11,983 bases of DNA, from assembly GCA_900757905.1 (NCBI GenBank), contig CAAEPN010000051.1, positions 1-11,983 on the forward strand, written 5' to 3'. Position numbers and translations under genes: made by a program. Of this stretch, positions 1 through 6,950 are shown piece by piece (the stretch's first letter is position 1; every line of letters begins with the position of its first letter). The notes beneath the pieces are model-generated. The model ran no database searches. It was given only the letters and a program-made list of their open reading frames with translations, and was not told where the DNA came from. This DNA is from Clostridia bacterium (GTDB taxonomy: Bacteria; Bacillota; Clostridia; Oscillospirales; CAG-382).

Positions 1-34
1 AAGCTCCGCTTTTCGACACTCGCGAATCTATCGG

Positions 35-69
35 TGAAAAATCCGTGGCGCATGTCCCCGGATTTTTCA
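35..69. terminator. Hairpin downstream of the AraC gene, probable terminator
   Basis: An 11-bp perfect inverted repeat (TGAAAAATCCG at 35-45 and its complement at 59-69) encloses a 13-nt loop. The A/T-rich half of each arm puts a T-run at the foot of the stem on both strands, as in bidirectional terminators. It lies 86 bp beyond the stop codon of the minus-strand AraC gene, so it could end that transcript or one entering from the left of the window. The rest of 1-154 shows a weaker GGCTT/AAGCC hairpin at 86-103 and no convincing gene. Confidence 0.5.
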
Positions 70-154
70 GATTTTAATTGAAATCGGCTTCGCCCGAAAA
101 GCCTTATAGACTTTTGCAACAGTTTGCTTGTTTTTTATTTTCATACCGGTGCAT

Positions 155-967
155 CTATCTCATTTTAAAAAAAGATGGATTGTGGCCGGTATATTTTTTA
201 AAGGTTTTTATAAAAAAGGAGGGAGACGCAAAACCGCATAAAAAAGCTGTCTCGGAAACAGTTGTCCCATTTTGTAAACAGTCGATTGCTCTTGAACAGC
301 GGTAGCGGTTGAGATATTCGACGATGGTCTGACCGGTGTATTGCTTAAAGCTGCGGCATAAGGCATATTTATCCGTCAGAACAACATTTGATATCTCACG
401 CAAGGTCAGCTTGCGTGAATAGTTTTCCCGAATAAACCGAATAGAGGCTTTTACGGTTGAAAAATTCTGACTTTGCACGGCTGTCGGCAGCTTTGTTTTG
501 GAATACTGTTCGATCAATTCGATGATGACGGATAGAAGAATTTGACTGCACTTTGCAATACGAAGAGGATTTTCTGTATCGGAATAGGCTTCTTCCAGTG
601 AAGCTAACATTTTTTCAATACGTTGGCTGTTGAGCTTAGGTGAAAACGATAAGGACTCATAGTGAATTCCCATTTGCCGGCACCATGCGGTATCGATGAT
701 CAGACAGTTGTACCGAAGCTTCGTGTCCGTGTAGGTATAATGAATCTCATTTGAATTGACAAGACAGATGTCACCGGGCTTGACCGAATAGGCCTTTCCA
801 TCCAAAAGCACCGTGCCGTTTCCGTAAGTTATGTGTTGGAGCTCTAAGTTTTCATGCCAATTTTGCTCTTGACTGCAATTATGAGGTGTTCTTTCCAGAT
901 TCAATCCAAGAGAAAAGGGGAGCGCACCGGTGAAAGAATCATATTCTTCATGACGAACGCGAATCAT
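155..967 (-). CDS. AraC-family transcriptional regulator with N-terminal cupin sensor domain
   Basis: This 270-residue protein has the standard two-domain AraC layout. Residues ~37-92 form a cupin-like ligand-binding domain (WHENLELQH, then a GxxxLxxGxAYxVxPGDxCLV pattern, then NEIH), as in regulators that sense sugars. Residues ~171-265 form the paired helix-turn-helix DNA-binding domain; the second helix region reads VSETAFLCGFASPSFF followed by FKKYTGHNPSFF, the family signature. The ATG at 967 has a GGAGG site 7 bases upstream. The gene is divergent from the YgjV/propeller gene at 1090 and shares a compact promoter region with it. Regulators placed like this usually control the divergent gene and themselves, so a role in using a host or plant glycan is likely. 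The ligand cannot be read from the sequence. Confidence 0.93.
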   Translation of the reverse strand: MIRVRHEEYDSFTGALPFSLGLNLERTPHNCSQEQNWHENLELQHITYGNGTVLLDGKAYSVKPGDICLVNSNEIHYTYTDTKLRYNCLIIDTAWCRQMGIHYESLSFSPKLNSQRIEKMLASLEEAYSDTENPLRIAKCSQILLSVIIELIEQYSKTKLPTAVQSQNFSTVKASIRFIRENYSRKLTLREISNVVLTDKYALCRSFKQYTGQTIVEYLNRYRCSRAIDCLQNGTTVSETAFLCGFASPSFFIKTFKKYTGHNPSFFKMR

Positions 968-982
968 AGTTTACCTCCAAAA

Positions 983-1068
983 TGCAAGATTGTGCTATTT
1001 TAATCCAATATTCGGCATTGAAAAAAACAAAAACGCAAATATAATTATATTATAGACCATATCTTGCA
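983..1068. promoter_or_regulatory. Inverted 8-bp repeat, candidate AraC-type operator pair
   Basis: TGCAAGAT at 983-990 and its exact reverse complement ATCTTGCA at 1061-1068 lie at opposite ends of the divergent intergenic region, 70 bp apart. The 983 copy is about 62-69 bp upstream of the predicted start of the plus-strand transcript, a typical activator position. The 1061 copy lies inside the spacer of the araC-type gene's own promoter, where binding would block it. This is how AraC regulators often work (activate the neighbour, repress themselves), but the assignment is inference. Confidence 0.4.
1018..1045 (+). promoter_or_regulatory. Predicted sigma-A promoter for the YgjV/propeller gene
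   Basis: TTGAAA at 1018-1023 and TATAAT at 1040-1045 are separated by 16 bp. Transcription would start near 1052, giving a leader of about 38 bases before the ATG at 1090, which has an AGAGGAG site. The element overlaps the minus-strand promoter, so the two cannot be occupied at once. Confidence 0.55.
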
Positions 1069-1077
1069 GTTTTTCAA
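1049..1077 (-). promoter_or_regulatory. Predicted sigma-A promoter for the AraC-family gene
   Basis: On the minus strand, TTGAAA (1077-1072) and TATAAT (1054-1049) have an ideal 17-bp spacer. Start would be near 1042, giving a leader of about 75 bases. The spacer contains one copy of the TGCAAGAT motif. Confidence 0.6.
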
Positions 1078-1089
1078 GAGGAGAAAGCT

Positions 1090-2772
1090 ATGATCGCACA
1101 AGTTTTTGGTATCGGAGCCATGATCTCCTTGTTTCTCATATACCAGCAAAAAAGCAGAAAAGGCATTCTTATTTGCAAGCTTTCGGCAGATGTATTTTGG
1201 ATAGCGCACTATTTTTGTTTAGGTGCAGTAGCCGGAATGATTCCGAATTTTGTCGGAGTTTTTCGGGAAACGGTGTTTTTGAACCGAAAAACGAAACGTT
1301 GGGCAAGTTCTCCCGTATGGGTGGCGGTTTTCATTCTTTTTAATTTTTCTTTGGGAATCGCTTCGTTTAAAAACTGGTATGACATGATTCCGATTATTGC
1401 CTCCTCTTTTGTCACAGTTTCTCTGTGGATCGACTCTCCAAATCATACCAAGAGCATCTCTTTGCCGGTGTCGGCTTCTTTTTTGACCTATGATGTATTT
1501 GTCGGATCCTATATCGGAATTCTCAATGAATCCATTTCAATTCTTTCGATCTTACTTTATTTTTTTAAACATACAGAGAGGGCAAGCACTATGAATCATG
1601 AGGTTTTTTCAAAAGACATTGCAACAGAAAAGGAACTTATTTTAGCACCGGGATTACCGATCCGTTCTCCGGTTCGGACAATTTCCTCTGTCTGCGATCC
1701 GAAGGCTATCGAAAAAGGAAAGGCTTTCGCCCATGAAATCGAAAAATGTTTTGTGGCGGACTTTGAAAAAAGCGAAGACAAAATGGCGCATGTATCGACC
1801 TTTATCGTAGTGGAGGACGTTGTTTATCTGTCGTATTACGCCAATACCAAAGAGCCGTCGGAGAATCCGGAAAACCAAACGGCAAGACTTGCTTTTGCCC
1901 GGTTGGAGGATATGGAAAACAAGACTTTTTTCGATTTGCAGACAGCAGGAGATGTGTTTGACGGCAAAAAGGTTGAAATGGTCTACGATACCATTTTAAT
2001 GAAGAAAGATGAGGACACGCTTTATGTGATGTGGGCGGCCCGGGTGGAGGGAAACTATTATCGGTTTTACTGCCCGTTCACGATTTCGACCCAAAAATTT
2101 GGCGAAGTCGGCGTCAATCGCCTAAAGATCGGTTCTGTTGTGAATGACTTTTCTACGAGCGGTATTCAGAACGGATTGGCTGCCGGCAGTATTCCGTGCA
2201 AGAAAATGTATGCGGATATCGGAATCATGCAAAAGCAGTCGAGCCGGATGGAAAACGGGGAATTGTATTATTACAGCGGCATGTATAGCGGCGATTTCAC
2301 TGCAATCATCAAAAGCAAAGACCTGATTACGTGGAAATATGTTTCGCAGCCGGATTTTCCGAACGATTCGCAATGGGAAAATGCAACGTATGTATGGAAA
2401 GACAAAGTGTATTATTTTGTGCGTCAACAGGGAACGGATCCTTGCGGATTTTTGACCGTTTATGATCTGAAAAGCCATACTTGGGCGGCACCGGTGGAAA
2501 TTGAGGATTGTCAGTCACGCTCGGATTTTATTGTTTACCGCGATCGGCTTTTCCTTTTTCACGCGCCAATCGACAGAGAGCATATTGGAATTGTCGAAAT
2601 CGATACAGAAAATATTGCCAATAGCCATGTGGTGCTGCAGGCCAAAATGCCGACCAGCTGTTTTTATCCGTTTGTTTCCTATTATCGGCAAAATGAGCTT
2701 GCTATGTCGTATACTGTGGCAAGACAGCATATCCGTTTAGCGGAGTTTACGTTAAGCAACTATTTGGACTAA
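1090..2772 (+). CDS. Fusion of YgjV-like membrane domain and glycosidase-like beta-propeller
   Basis: This 560-residue protein has two unlike halves. Residues 1-160 are hydrophobic, with about six membrane segments (roughly 1-18, 32-57, 75-92, 97-114, 124-140, 142-160). They match the YgjV inner-membrane family in pattern (QQKSRKGILICKLSADVFWI, then a G-rich second pair). Residues ~168-560 are soluble and rich in short beta strands with repeated aromatic blades, like five-bladed glycosidase or sialidase-type propellers. Features include YLSYYANTKE (246-255), SKDLITW (409-415, like the S-x-D-L-x-x-W turn of GH32/43-type enzymes) and CQSRSDF (474-480). No signal peptide or cell-wall anchor is seen; an even number of membrane segments would leave the propeller in the cytosol. 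The ATG at 1090 follows AGAGGAG. The exact glycosidase family is not clear, and catalytic residues cannot be assigned with confidence. Met168 may be a second start (see separate entry). The gene is probably controlled by the divergent AraC-type regulator. Confidence 0.8.
   Translation: MIAQVFGIGAMISLFLIYQQKSRKGILICKLSADVFWIAHYFCLGAVAGMIPNFVGVFRETVFLNRKTKRWASSPVWVAVFILFNFSLGIASFKNWYDMIPIIASSFVTVSLWIDSPNHTKSISLPVSASFLTYDVFVGSYIGILNESISILSILLYFFKHTERASTMNHEVFSKDIATEKELILAPGLPIRSPVRTISSVCDPKAIEKGKAFAHEIEKCFVADFEKSEDKMAHVSTFIVVEDVVYLSYYANTKEPSENPENQTARLAFARLEDMENKTFFDLQTAGDVFDGKKVEMVYDTILMKKDEDTLYVMWAARVEGNYYRFYCPFTISTQKFGEVGVNRLKIGSVVNDFSTSGIQNGLAAGSIPCKKMYADIGIMQKQSSRMENGELYYYSGMYSGDFTAIIKSKDLITWKYVSQPDFPNDSQWENATYVWKDKVYYFVRQQGTDPCGFLTVYDLKSHTWAAPVEIEDCQSRSDFIVYRDRLFLFHAPIDREHIGIVEIDTENIANSHVVLQAKMPTSCFYPFVSYYRQNELAMSYTVARQHIRLAEFTLSNYLD
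1576..1593 (+). promoter_or_regulatory. Possible internal ribosome binding site and start (Met168)
   Basis: GAGAGG at 1576-1581 lies 9 bases before an in-frame ATG at 1591, exactly at the junction between the membrane half and the soluble propeller. Initiation here would give a free 393-residue propeller protein from the same message. The layout resembles an old two-gene junction whose first stop codon has been lost. The site is plausible but unproven. Confidence 0.4.
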
Positions 2773-2776
2773 GATA

Positions 2777-2827
2777 TTACCGACAACAAAGTCGCCGGAA
2801 AGAGTTTTTGCTCTTTCCGGCGGCTTT
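2777..2827. repeat. 51-bp hairpin repeat, copy A
   Basis: This copy matches copy B (3585-3635) at 43 of 51 positions without gaps, in the same orientation. Conservation includes the TTACCGACAA flank outside the stem, while most differences fall in the loop. Copies A and B lie on either side of the toxin-antitoxin operon. Confidence 0.75.
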
Positions 2828-2838
2828 CTGCGTTTTTG
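2788..2838. terminator. Bidirectional terminator between the propeller gene and the antitoxin gene
   Basis: A perfect 12-bp GC-rich stem (CGCCGGAAAGAG at 2793-2804 with 2811-2822) closes a 6-nt loop, and an outer AAAG/CTTT pair can extend it. Rightward it is followed by T-rich sequence. Leftward it starts 12 bp after the antitoxin stop codon. It lies between convergent genes and probably ends both transcripts. Confidence 0.8.
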
Positions 2839-3150
2839 CTATTTTTTCTCTAACGGAACGACGGCAAGCGTTTTTCCGAGCGGAACCAATACCTTTAAAA
2901 TGGTATCAAGTTGGGGATTTGTGATTCCCTTTTCCATTCTTGCTATCACCGGCTGCTTGACGCCGCTGAGCTCTTCAAGTTCTTTCTGACTGATTCCCTG
3001 TTCTTTCCTTGCCTTGATCAATTCTCCGATAAGAGAAACTCTTAAATCGCTTTCAGCAATTTCCTCCGGCGTTAAAAGAGAATCTATAAATTCCAGAGCG
3101 TCGTGTCCCAAAGCCGGGTTTTCTTTCAAGACTCTATTTTTGTTATTCAA
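2839..3150 (-). CDS. higA: HigA-like antitoxin, XRE-family helix-turn-helix
   Basis: This 103-residue protein has a Cro/C1-type helix-turn-helix at about residues 41-95: LIKARKEQGISQKELEELSG, then VKQPVIARMEKG and TNPQLDTILKVLVPLGK. In this family it neutralises the partner toxin and represses the operon. It follows the toxin gene with an 8-bp overlap, and the start codon is TTG at 3150 with AGAGGTG just upstream. No ATG is available before residue 72, so a TTG start is required to keep the domain. Toxin-first order and an HTH antitoxin indicate a HigBA-type module. The N-terminal ~35 residues (NPALGHDALEFIDSLLTPEE) are probably part of the toxin-binding region. The gene symbol is by family resemblance only. 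Confidence 0.88.
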   Translation of the reverse strand: MNNKNRVLKENPALGHDALEFIDSLLTPEEIAESDLRVSLIGELIKARKEQGISQKELEELSGVKQPVIARMEKGITNPQLDTILKVLVPLGKTLAVVPLEKK

Positions 3151-3505
3151 AGGTTACACCTCTTTCTATCAGATCGGCAAGCTCACGTTTGGCCTTTTCA
3201 ATTTCCCTTGCCGGTGTTTTTTGCGTTTTTTTCATAAATTGGTGAAGAAGGACATAATTGCCATTTACCCAAGCGACAAAAAGAATTCTGTCGCGTAAAG
3301 GCCTTAATTCCCATATTTCACCGTCAAGATGCTTGATATACGGCTCTCCGGCCTGTGTGCCGTGTTCACTTAAAACTTTCACGTAATCACGTATCTTGTT
3401 TAGCTTTATGCGACTGTCTTTATCGCTTCTTTTGGACAATTCAGCGATATATTCTGCTACCGGTTCACTCCCGTTTTTATCTTTGTAAAAATACACCTTA
3501 TGCAA
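3143..3505 (-). CDS. higB: HigB/RelE-superfamily toxin (Gp49-like)
   Basis: This 120-residue protein carries the phage Gp49/HigB toxin signature from residue ~56 on: YIKHLDGEIWELRPLRDR, then ILFVAWVNGNYVLLHQFMKK and TQKTPAREIEKAKREL. Members act in the cytosol as ribosome-dependent mRNA interferases; the RelE-type fold uses scattered basic residues rather than one catalytic motif. The start codon is TTG at 3505, with GAGGAG 8 bases upstream, and the length is usual for the family. It is the first gene of a two-gene operon with the antitoxin and has its own strong promoter. Weak TTG starts behind a strong promoter would limit protein output. Nothing suggests truncation, so the module is probably functional. 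Confidence 0.92.
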   Translation of the reverse strand: MHKVYFYKDKNGSEPVAEYIAELSKRSDKDSRIKLNKIRDYVKVLSEHGTQAGEPYIKHLDGEIWELRPLRDRILFVAWVNGNYVLLHQFMKKTQKTPAREIEKAKRELADLIERGVTFE

Positions 3506-3529
3506 ATAGCGTTTCTCCTCTCTATTATG

Positions 3530-3559
3530 ATTATACGTAAAAGTTATCAGTTTGTCAAG
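3530..3559 (-). promoter_or_regulatory. Consensus sigma-A promoter of the toxin-antitoxin operon
   Basis: On the minus strand a perfect TTGACA (3559-3554) and a perfect TATAAT (3535-3530) are separated by 18 bp, giving a leader of about 18 bases before the toxin start. Two direct copies of ATAACTT (3574-3568 and 3548-3542, minus strand), 26 bp apart, lie upstream of and within the spacer. They are possible antitoxin binding sites. Confidence 0.8.
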
Positions 3560-3584
3560 TACTTTTAAGTTATTTTTGCTGTTT

Positions 3585-3635
3585 TACCGACAAGAAAGCC
3601 GCCGGAAAGAGTAAAAACTTTTTCCGGCGGCTTTG
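3585..3635. repeat. 51-bp hairpin repeat, copy B
   Basis: This is the second copy of the repeat at 2777-2827, in direct orientation and the same length. The TTACCGACAA flank is identical; the loop is A-rich here and T-rich in copy A, so the stem is conserved while the loop has changed. Confidence 0.75.
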
Positions 3636-3651
3636 TGTTTCTTTAATTTTC
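3596..3651. terminator. Terminator after tgt
   Basis: A 17-bp stem (3596-3612 with 3619-3635, one G-T pair) closes the loop TAAAAA. It starts 28 bp after the tgt stop codon in the leftward direction and separates the nad-mutL-tgt operon from the toxin-antitoxin promoter. Rightward sequence after the stem is T-rich, so it may work in both directions. Confidence 0.75.
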
Positions 3652-3663
3652 AATTTTACTTGC

Positions 3664-4800
3664 TCAGTCGTCCACTCTTGAACCAAGTAATTCTACGTTT
3701 TCGCGGAAAAATTCCTCATACCGTCCTTCGTCGAGAGCAGCACGGATACGTTCCATAAGCGTATTGTAAAAATACAGATTATGCAGCACGCAAAGCCGCA
3801 TGCCGAGCAACTCACGCGCCTTGAACAGGTGACGGATATACGCGCGCGAATAGCTGCGGCAGGCAGGGCAGTCGCAGCCCTCTTCGATCGGACGCGGATC
3901 GCGCTCATATTTATTGTTGTTGAGGTTGATAAGTCCTTTGGAGGTGAATAAGTTCCCGTGACGCGCGTTGCGGCTGGGCATGACGCAGTCAAAGAAATCC
4001 ACGCCGCGGCGCACGGCCTCCAGTATGTTCACCGGCGTACCGACGCCCATAAGATAGCGCGGCTTATCTTTCGGCATAAACGGTTCGACCTGTTCGATGA
4101 TCGAATACATCACCTCGGCCGGTTCGCCTACGGCAAGACCGCCGATAGCATACCCATCAAGGTCAAGCTCGGCAATCTCTTTCATGTGGTCGGTGCGAAG
4201 ATCGGGGAACGTGCAGCCTTGGTTGATGCCAAACAACATCTGTTTGGGGTTGACCGCGTCGGGAAGCGTATTGTTTTTCGCCATTTCCTCTTTGCAGATG
4301 TGAAGCCAGCGCGTCGTGCGCGCACAGGCTGCTTTGGAATAGCTGTGCTCAGCCGGATTTGCTACACATTCGTCAAACGCCATGGCAATGGTCGAGCCGA
4401 GATTCGACTGGATCTTCATGCTTTCTTTCGGTCCCATGAAAATGCGCTTGCCGTCCATATGCGACGCGAAAAGAACGCCTTCTTCGCTGATCTTGCGCAA
4501 CACTGCGAGAGAAAATACCTGAAATCCGCCGCTGTCGGTGAGCACCGGTCCCTGCCAGTTGAAAAACTTATGTAAGCCGCCAAGCTCTTTTATAACATCG
4601 TCGCCCGGACGGACGTGCAGATGATAGGTATTGGATAATTCGACCTGGCATTTGATCTGCTTGAGGTCGTCCGTGCTGACCGCGCCTTTAATGGCGGCGG
4701 ACGTGCCGACATTCATAAAGACCGGCGTTTCGATCACGCCGTGCGGCGTGATAAAGCGGCCGCGGCGTGCGGCGTTTTCCTGTTTTAATAAAATAAACAT
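3664..4800 (-). CDS. tgt: Queuine/preQ1 tRNA-guanine transglycosylase
   Basis: Tgt exchanges guanine 34 for preQ1 in tRNAs with GUN anticodons, the first tRNA-bound step of queuosine formation. The 378-residue protein is full length for bacterial Tgt. Visible motifs: VLTDSGGFQVFSL with catalytic Asp89, AFDEC with Asp143, the GGLAVGE substrate loop (220-226), and FFDCVMPSRNARHGNLFT with nucleophile Asp271. A zinc site is formed by Cys309, Cys311, Cys314 and His340. The usual GIVQGG loop reads GINQGC (191-196), a tolerated but less common form. The ATG at 4800 lies 8 bp after the mutL stop; GGAAGG inside the end of mutL is 14 bases upstream, so translation is probably coupled to mutL. It is the last gene of the operon. 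The queA and queG genes are not in the window. Confidence 0.97.
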   Translation of the reverse strand: MFILLKQENAARRGRFITPHGVIETPVFMNVGTSAAIKGAVSTDDLKQIKCQVELSNTYHLHVRPGDDVIKELGGLHKFFNWQGPVLTDSGGFQVFSLAVLRKISEEGVLFASHMDGKRIFMGPKESMKIQSNLGSTIAMAFDECVANPAEHSYSKAACARTTRWLHICKEEMAKNNTLPDAVNPKQMLFGINQGCTFPDLRTDHMKEIAELDLDGYAIGGLAVGEPAEVMYSIIEQVEPFMPKDKPRYLMGVGTPVNILEAVRRGVDFFDCVMPSRNARHGNLFTSKGLINLNNNKYERDPRPIEEGCDCPACRSYSRAYIRHLFKARELLGMRLCVLHNLYFYNTLMERIRAALDEGRYEEFFRENVELLGSRVDD

Positions 4801-4808
4801 GTTAAGCT

Positions 4809-6914
4809 TTATGTCCTTCCAAACATTTTTTCTAAGCGTTCTTTGGTATATTCGACGAGTACCGGCCTGCCGTGCGGACAGTATAAAACGGCGTCGTTTG
4901 TGAAGATCTCTTCGCAGATACGGCGGTTGTCGGTCTCGGTGAATTTGTTTCCGGCCTTGATGGCCGCCTTGCAGGCCGCCGTATATAATGCACGGTCGAA
5001 TATTTCGCCGGCGCTTTTGGTGTTTCCTTCGGCAAGCCGTCCGGCAAGAAAGGTGAAAACGTCCTTGATATCGCTGCTTTCGATACTTGTCGGCTTGGAG
5101 CGCACCAAAAACGTATCCGAGCCGAATTCTTCAAAATCAAAGCCGATAGCCGTGAAATATGGAGCGTTGTCGCGTACCGCGTCGAATTCTTTCGGTGTGA
5201 GCGTGACAGACACCGGCTCAAGAAGATATTGGGCGTCGTTGGTGTCGGACGCATGCTTGATACGCTCATAGATGATGCGCTCATGCGCAGCATGCTTATC
5301 GATAAGATACATGCTTCCGGCACGTTCCGCAATCAGATAGGTGTCAAATACCTCGCCGATATAGACGGCCTTTACAAGCTCATGCTTTGCGACAAAGGCG
5401 TCTTGACTGTAAACGGTCTGCCGTTCGGGAATTTTGCGCGCAGGCTCGGTAAAGAGCGGCTTCAGCTCGGTGTAAACAAGCTCGTCATGGGCGTCCGATG
5501 CCGGCTTTTCCTGCCTGTCAAAGGGATTTGCGTTTTCCGGCGGCAGAGGAGAGAGAACCGTTTCCGGCTTGTGCGCCGGTGTATTCGGTACCGGCGAAGC
5601 GGCGGAAGGCGTTTTTTCCGGAACCGACGGTATAGGCGGCACGGGCGGTATAGGCGGAATTGGCGGAGCTGCCGGCACGGGCGGTTCGTGCTCAACCTCC
5701 ATTGGAGCAGGTGGCACGGGCGGAGTTTCCGGAATCGGCGGCGTGCGCGGCGGTTCGCGTTTTAAAAGCGCGTCGCGCTCTTTGGGCAGATCGGTGATGA
5801 GATTGGACGCAGGCTGCGTCACTTCGGCGCGAGCCGCGTTTTGCGGAACTTGGGCGGTGTTTTGCGCACCGGCTCTTGGCATATCAAACGGCTCACAGTC
5901 GCTTTCCGCGGCGAATACGCTTGAAATACCGCGCGAAAGTGCGTTTTTGACAGCAAAATACAGCGTGTCAAACACTTTGTGTTCGTCGGAAAACTTGATT
6001 TCAAGCTTTGCCGGATGGATGTTGACGTCCACAAGCCTTAGATCAAGCTCCACAAACAGCACGCAAGCCGGGAATTTTCCGATCGGGCAGAAGCCGCGGA
6101 AGCCTTCTTCGAGCGCAGCCATGAGCGTGCGGCTCTTGATATAGCGGCCGTTGACGAAAAAGTTCTGCATATTGCGGTTGGCACGGCAGATCTCGGGCTT
6201 TCCGATATAGCCGTAGACCCGCACGCCGGCATACTCGTACTCTACCGGCAGCATGGCCGAAGCGAATTCGCGGCCGACAGCGGCATAAATGGCGTTTTGC
6301 ATTTTGCCGTCGCCCGGCGTTTGCAGCTTGATATTGCCGTCGGAGATCAGCCGCACCGATACAGATGGCCGCGACAGGGCGAATTTTTCGCATACGGCGT
6401 AGACTGCGGTCCCCTCAGTGGTGTTCTTTTTTAAGAATTTCCGTCTGGCCGGTGTGTTTTCAAAGATATTTTCAACAATAATGGTCGTTCCGTCCGGACA
6501 GCCGGCGTCCTCGGTGGAGATCACTTCGCCGAACCGACACACAAACAGCGTGCCGATGTCGTCCTCCGGCCGTTTTGTCAAGATTCGCACGGCGCTGACG
6601 GCGGCAATGGCGGCAAGCGCTTCGCCGCGGAAGCCGAGCGTACCGATGGCCTCAAGATCGCTTCCGGTCTTTATCTTGCTGGTTGCGTGGCGCAAAATGG
6701 CCTTTGGCACGTCCTCGCGCGCCATGCCGCAGCCGTTGTCGGTAATGCGCACAAACGACGTTCCGCCGTCCTTGATTTCGACGGTGACGGCACTTGCGCC
6801 TGCATCGGCGCAGTTTTCAAGCATTTCCTTGACGGCGGACGCCGGGCGCTCGACCACTTCACCGGCCGCGATGAGGTTGGCGGTATGCTTGTCGAGTACG
6901 TTTATGATCCCCAT
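4809..6914 (-). CDS. mutL: DNA mismatch repair protein MutL with endonuclease site
   Basis: MutL links mismatch recognition by MutS to strand nicking. The N-terminal GHKL ATPase is complete: VKEMLENCADAG with catalytic Glu30 and Mg-binding Asn34, DNGCGM (59-64), RHATSK (75-80) and GFRGEAL (94-100). The C-terminal domain has the metal-dependent nicking motif DKHAAHERIIYE (539-550), ACKAAIKAG (647-655) and CPHGRP (679-684). QYLLEP (562-567) fits the sliding-clamp binding motif of the Bacillus-type protein. This is the endonuclease type found in bacteria without MutH. The linker (about 340-500) is long and contains a proline-rich stretch at 387-460. The ATG at 6914 follows GAGGTG. It lies 36 bp after nadC and 8 bp before tgt; mutS, its usual neighbour, is not in the window. 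Confidence 0.97.
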   Translation of the reverse strand: MGIINVLDKHTANLIAAGEVVERPASAVKEMLENCADAGASAVTVEIKDGGTSFVRITDNGCGMAREDVPKAILRHATSKIKTGSDLEAIGTLGFRGEALAAIAAVSAVRILTKRPEDDIGTLFVCRFGEVISTEDAGCPDGTTIIVENIFENTPARRKFLKKNTTEGTAVYAVCEKFALSRPSVSVRLISDGNIKLQTPGDGKMQNAIYAAVGREFASAMLPVEYEYAGVRVYGYIGKPEICRANRNMQNFFVNGRYIKSRTLMAALEEGFRGFCPIGKFPACVLFVELDLRLVDVNIHPAKLEIKFSDEHKVFDTLYFAVKNALSRGISSVFAAESDCEPFDMPRAGAQNTAQVPQNAARAEVTQPASNLITDLPKERDALLKREPPRTPPIPETPPVPPAPMEVEHEPPVPAAPPIPPIPPVPPIPSVPEKTPSAASPVPNTPAHKPETVLSPLPPENANPFDRQEKPASDAHDELVYTELKPLFTEPARKIPERQTVYSQDAFVAKHELVKAVYIGEVFDTYLIAERAGSMYLIDKHAAHERIIYERIKHASDTNDAQYLLEPVSVTLTPKEFDAVRDNAPYFTAIGFDFEEFGSDTFLVRSKPTSIESSDIKDVFTFLAGRLAEGNTKSAGEIFDRALYTAACKAAIKAGNKFTETDNRRICEEIFTNDAVLYCPHGRPVLVEYTKERLEKMFGRT
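5535..5756 (-). other. Proline-rich linker repeat within mutL
   Basis: This segment encodes MutL residues ~387-460, where PPIP and PPVP units recur (for example PPIPPIPPVPPIP within 417-429). The DNA is a degenerate array of GGCGGN-type hexamers on the plus strand, so it may expand or contract by slippage. No PPP run is present, so strong ribosome stalling is not expected. MutL linkers vary greatly in general; this one is unusually proline-dense. Confidence 0.75.
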
Positions 6915-6950
6915 AAGAACACCTCTTTTCCGGGCAAAGATCCGTTTCGG

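Noticed and set aside
78..305. Open frame of 75 codons on the plus strand
   Set aside because: It overlaps the end of the AraC gene antisense, has no ribosome binding site and resembles no family.
3958..4575. Long plus-strand open frame opposite tgt
   Set aside because: It is the complement of a certain tgt gene; its composition reflects GC-rich codons of tgt.
5229..6144. Two plus-strand open frames rich in Arg/Gly opposite the MutL linker
   Set aside because: The glycine and arginine runs are the antisense reading of the proline-rich linker repeat; no start signals are seen.
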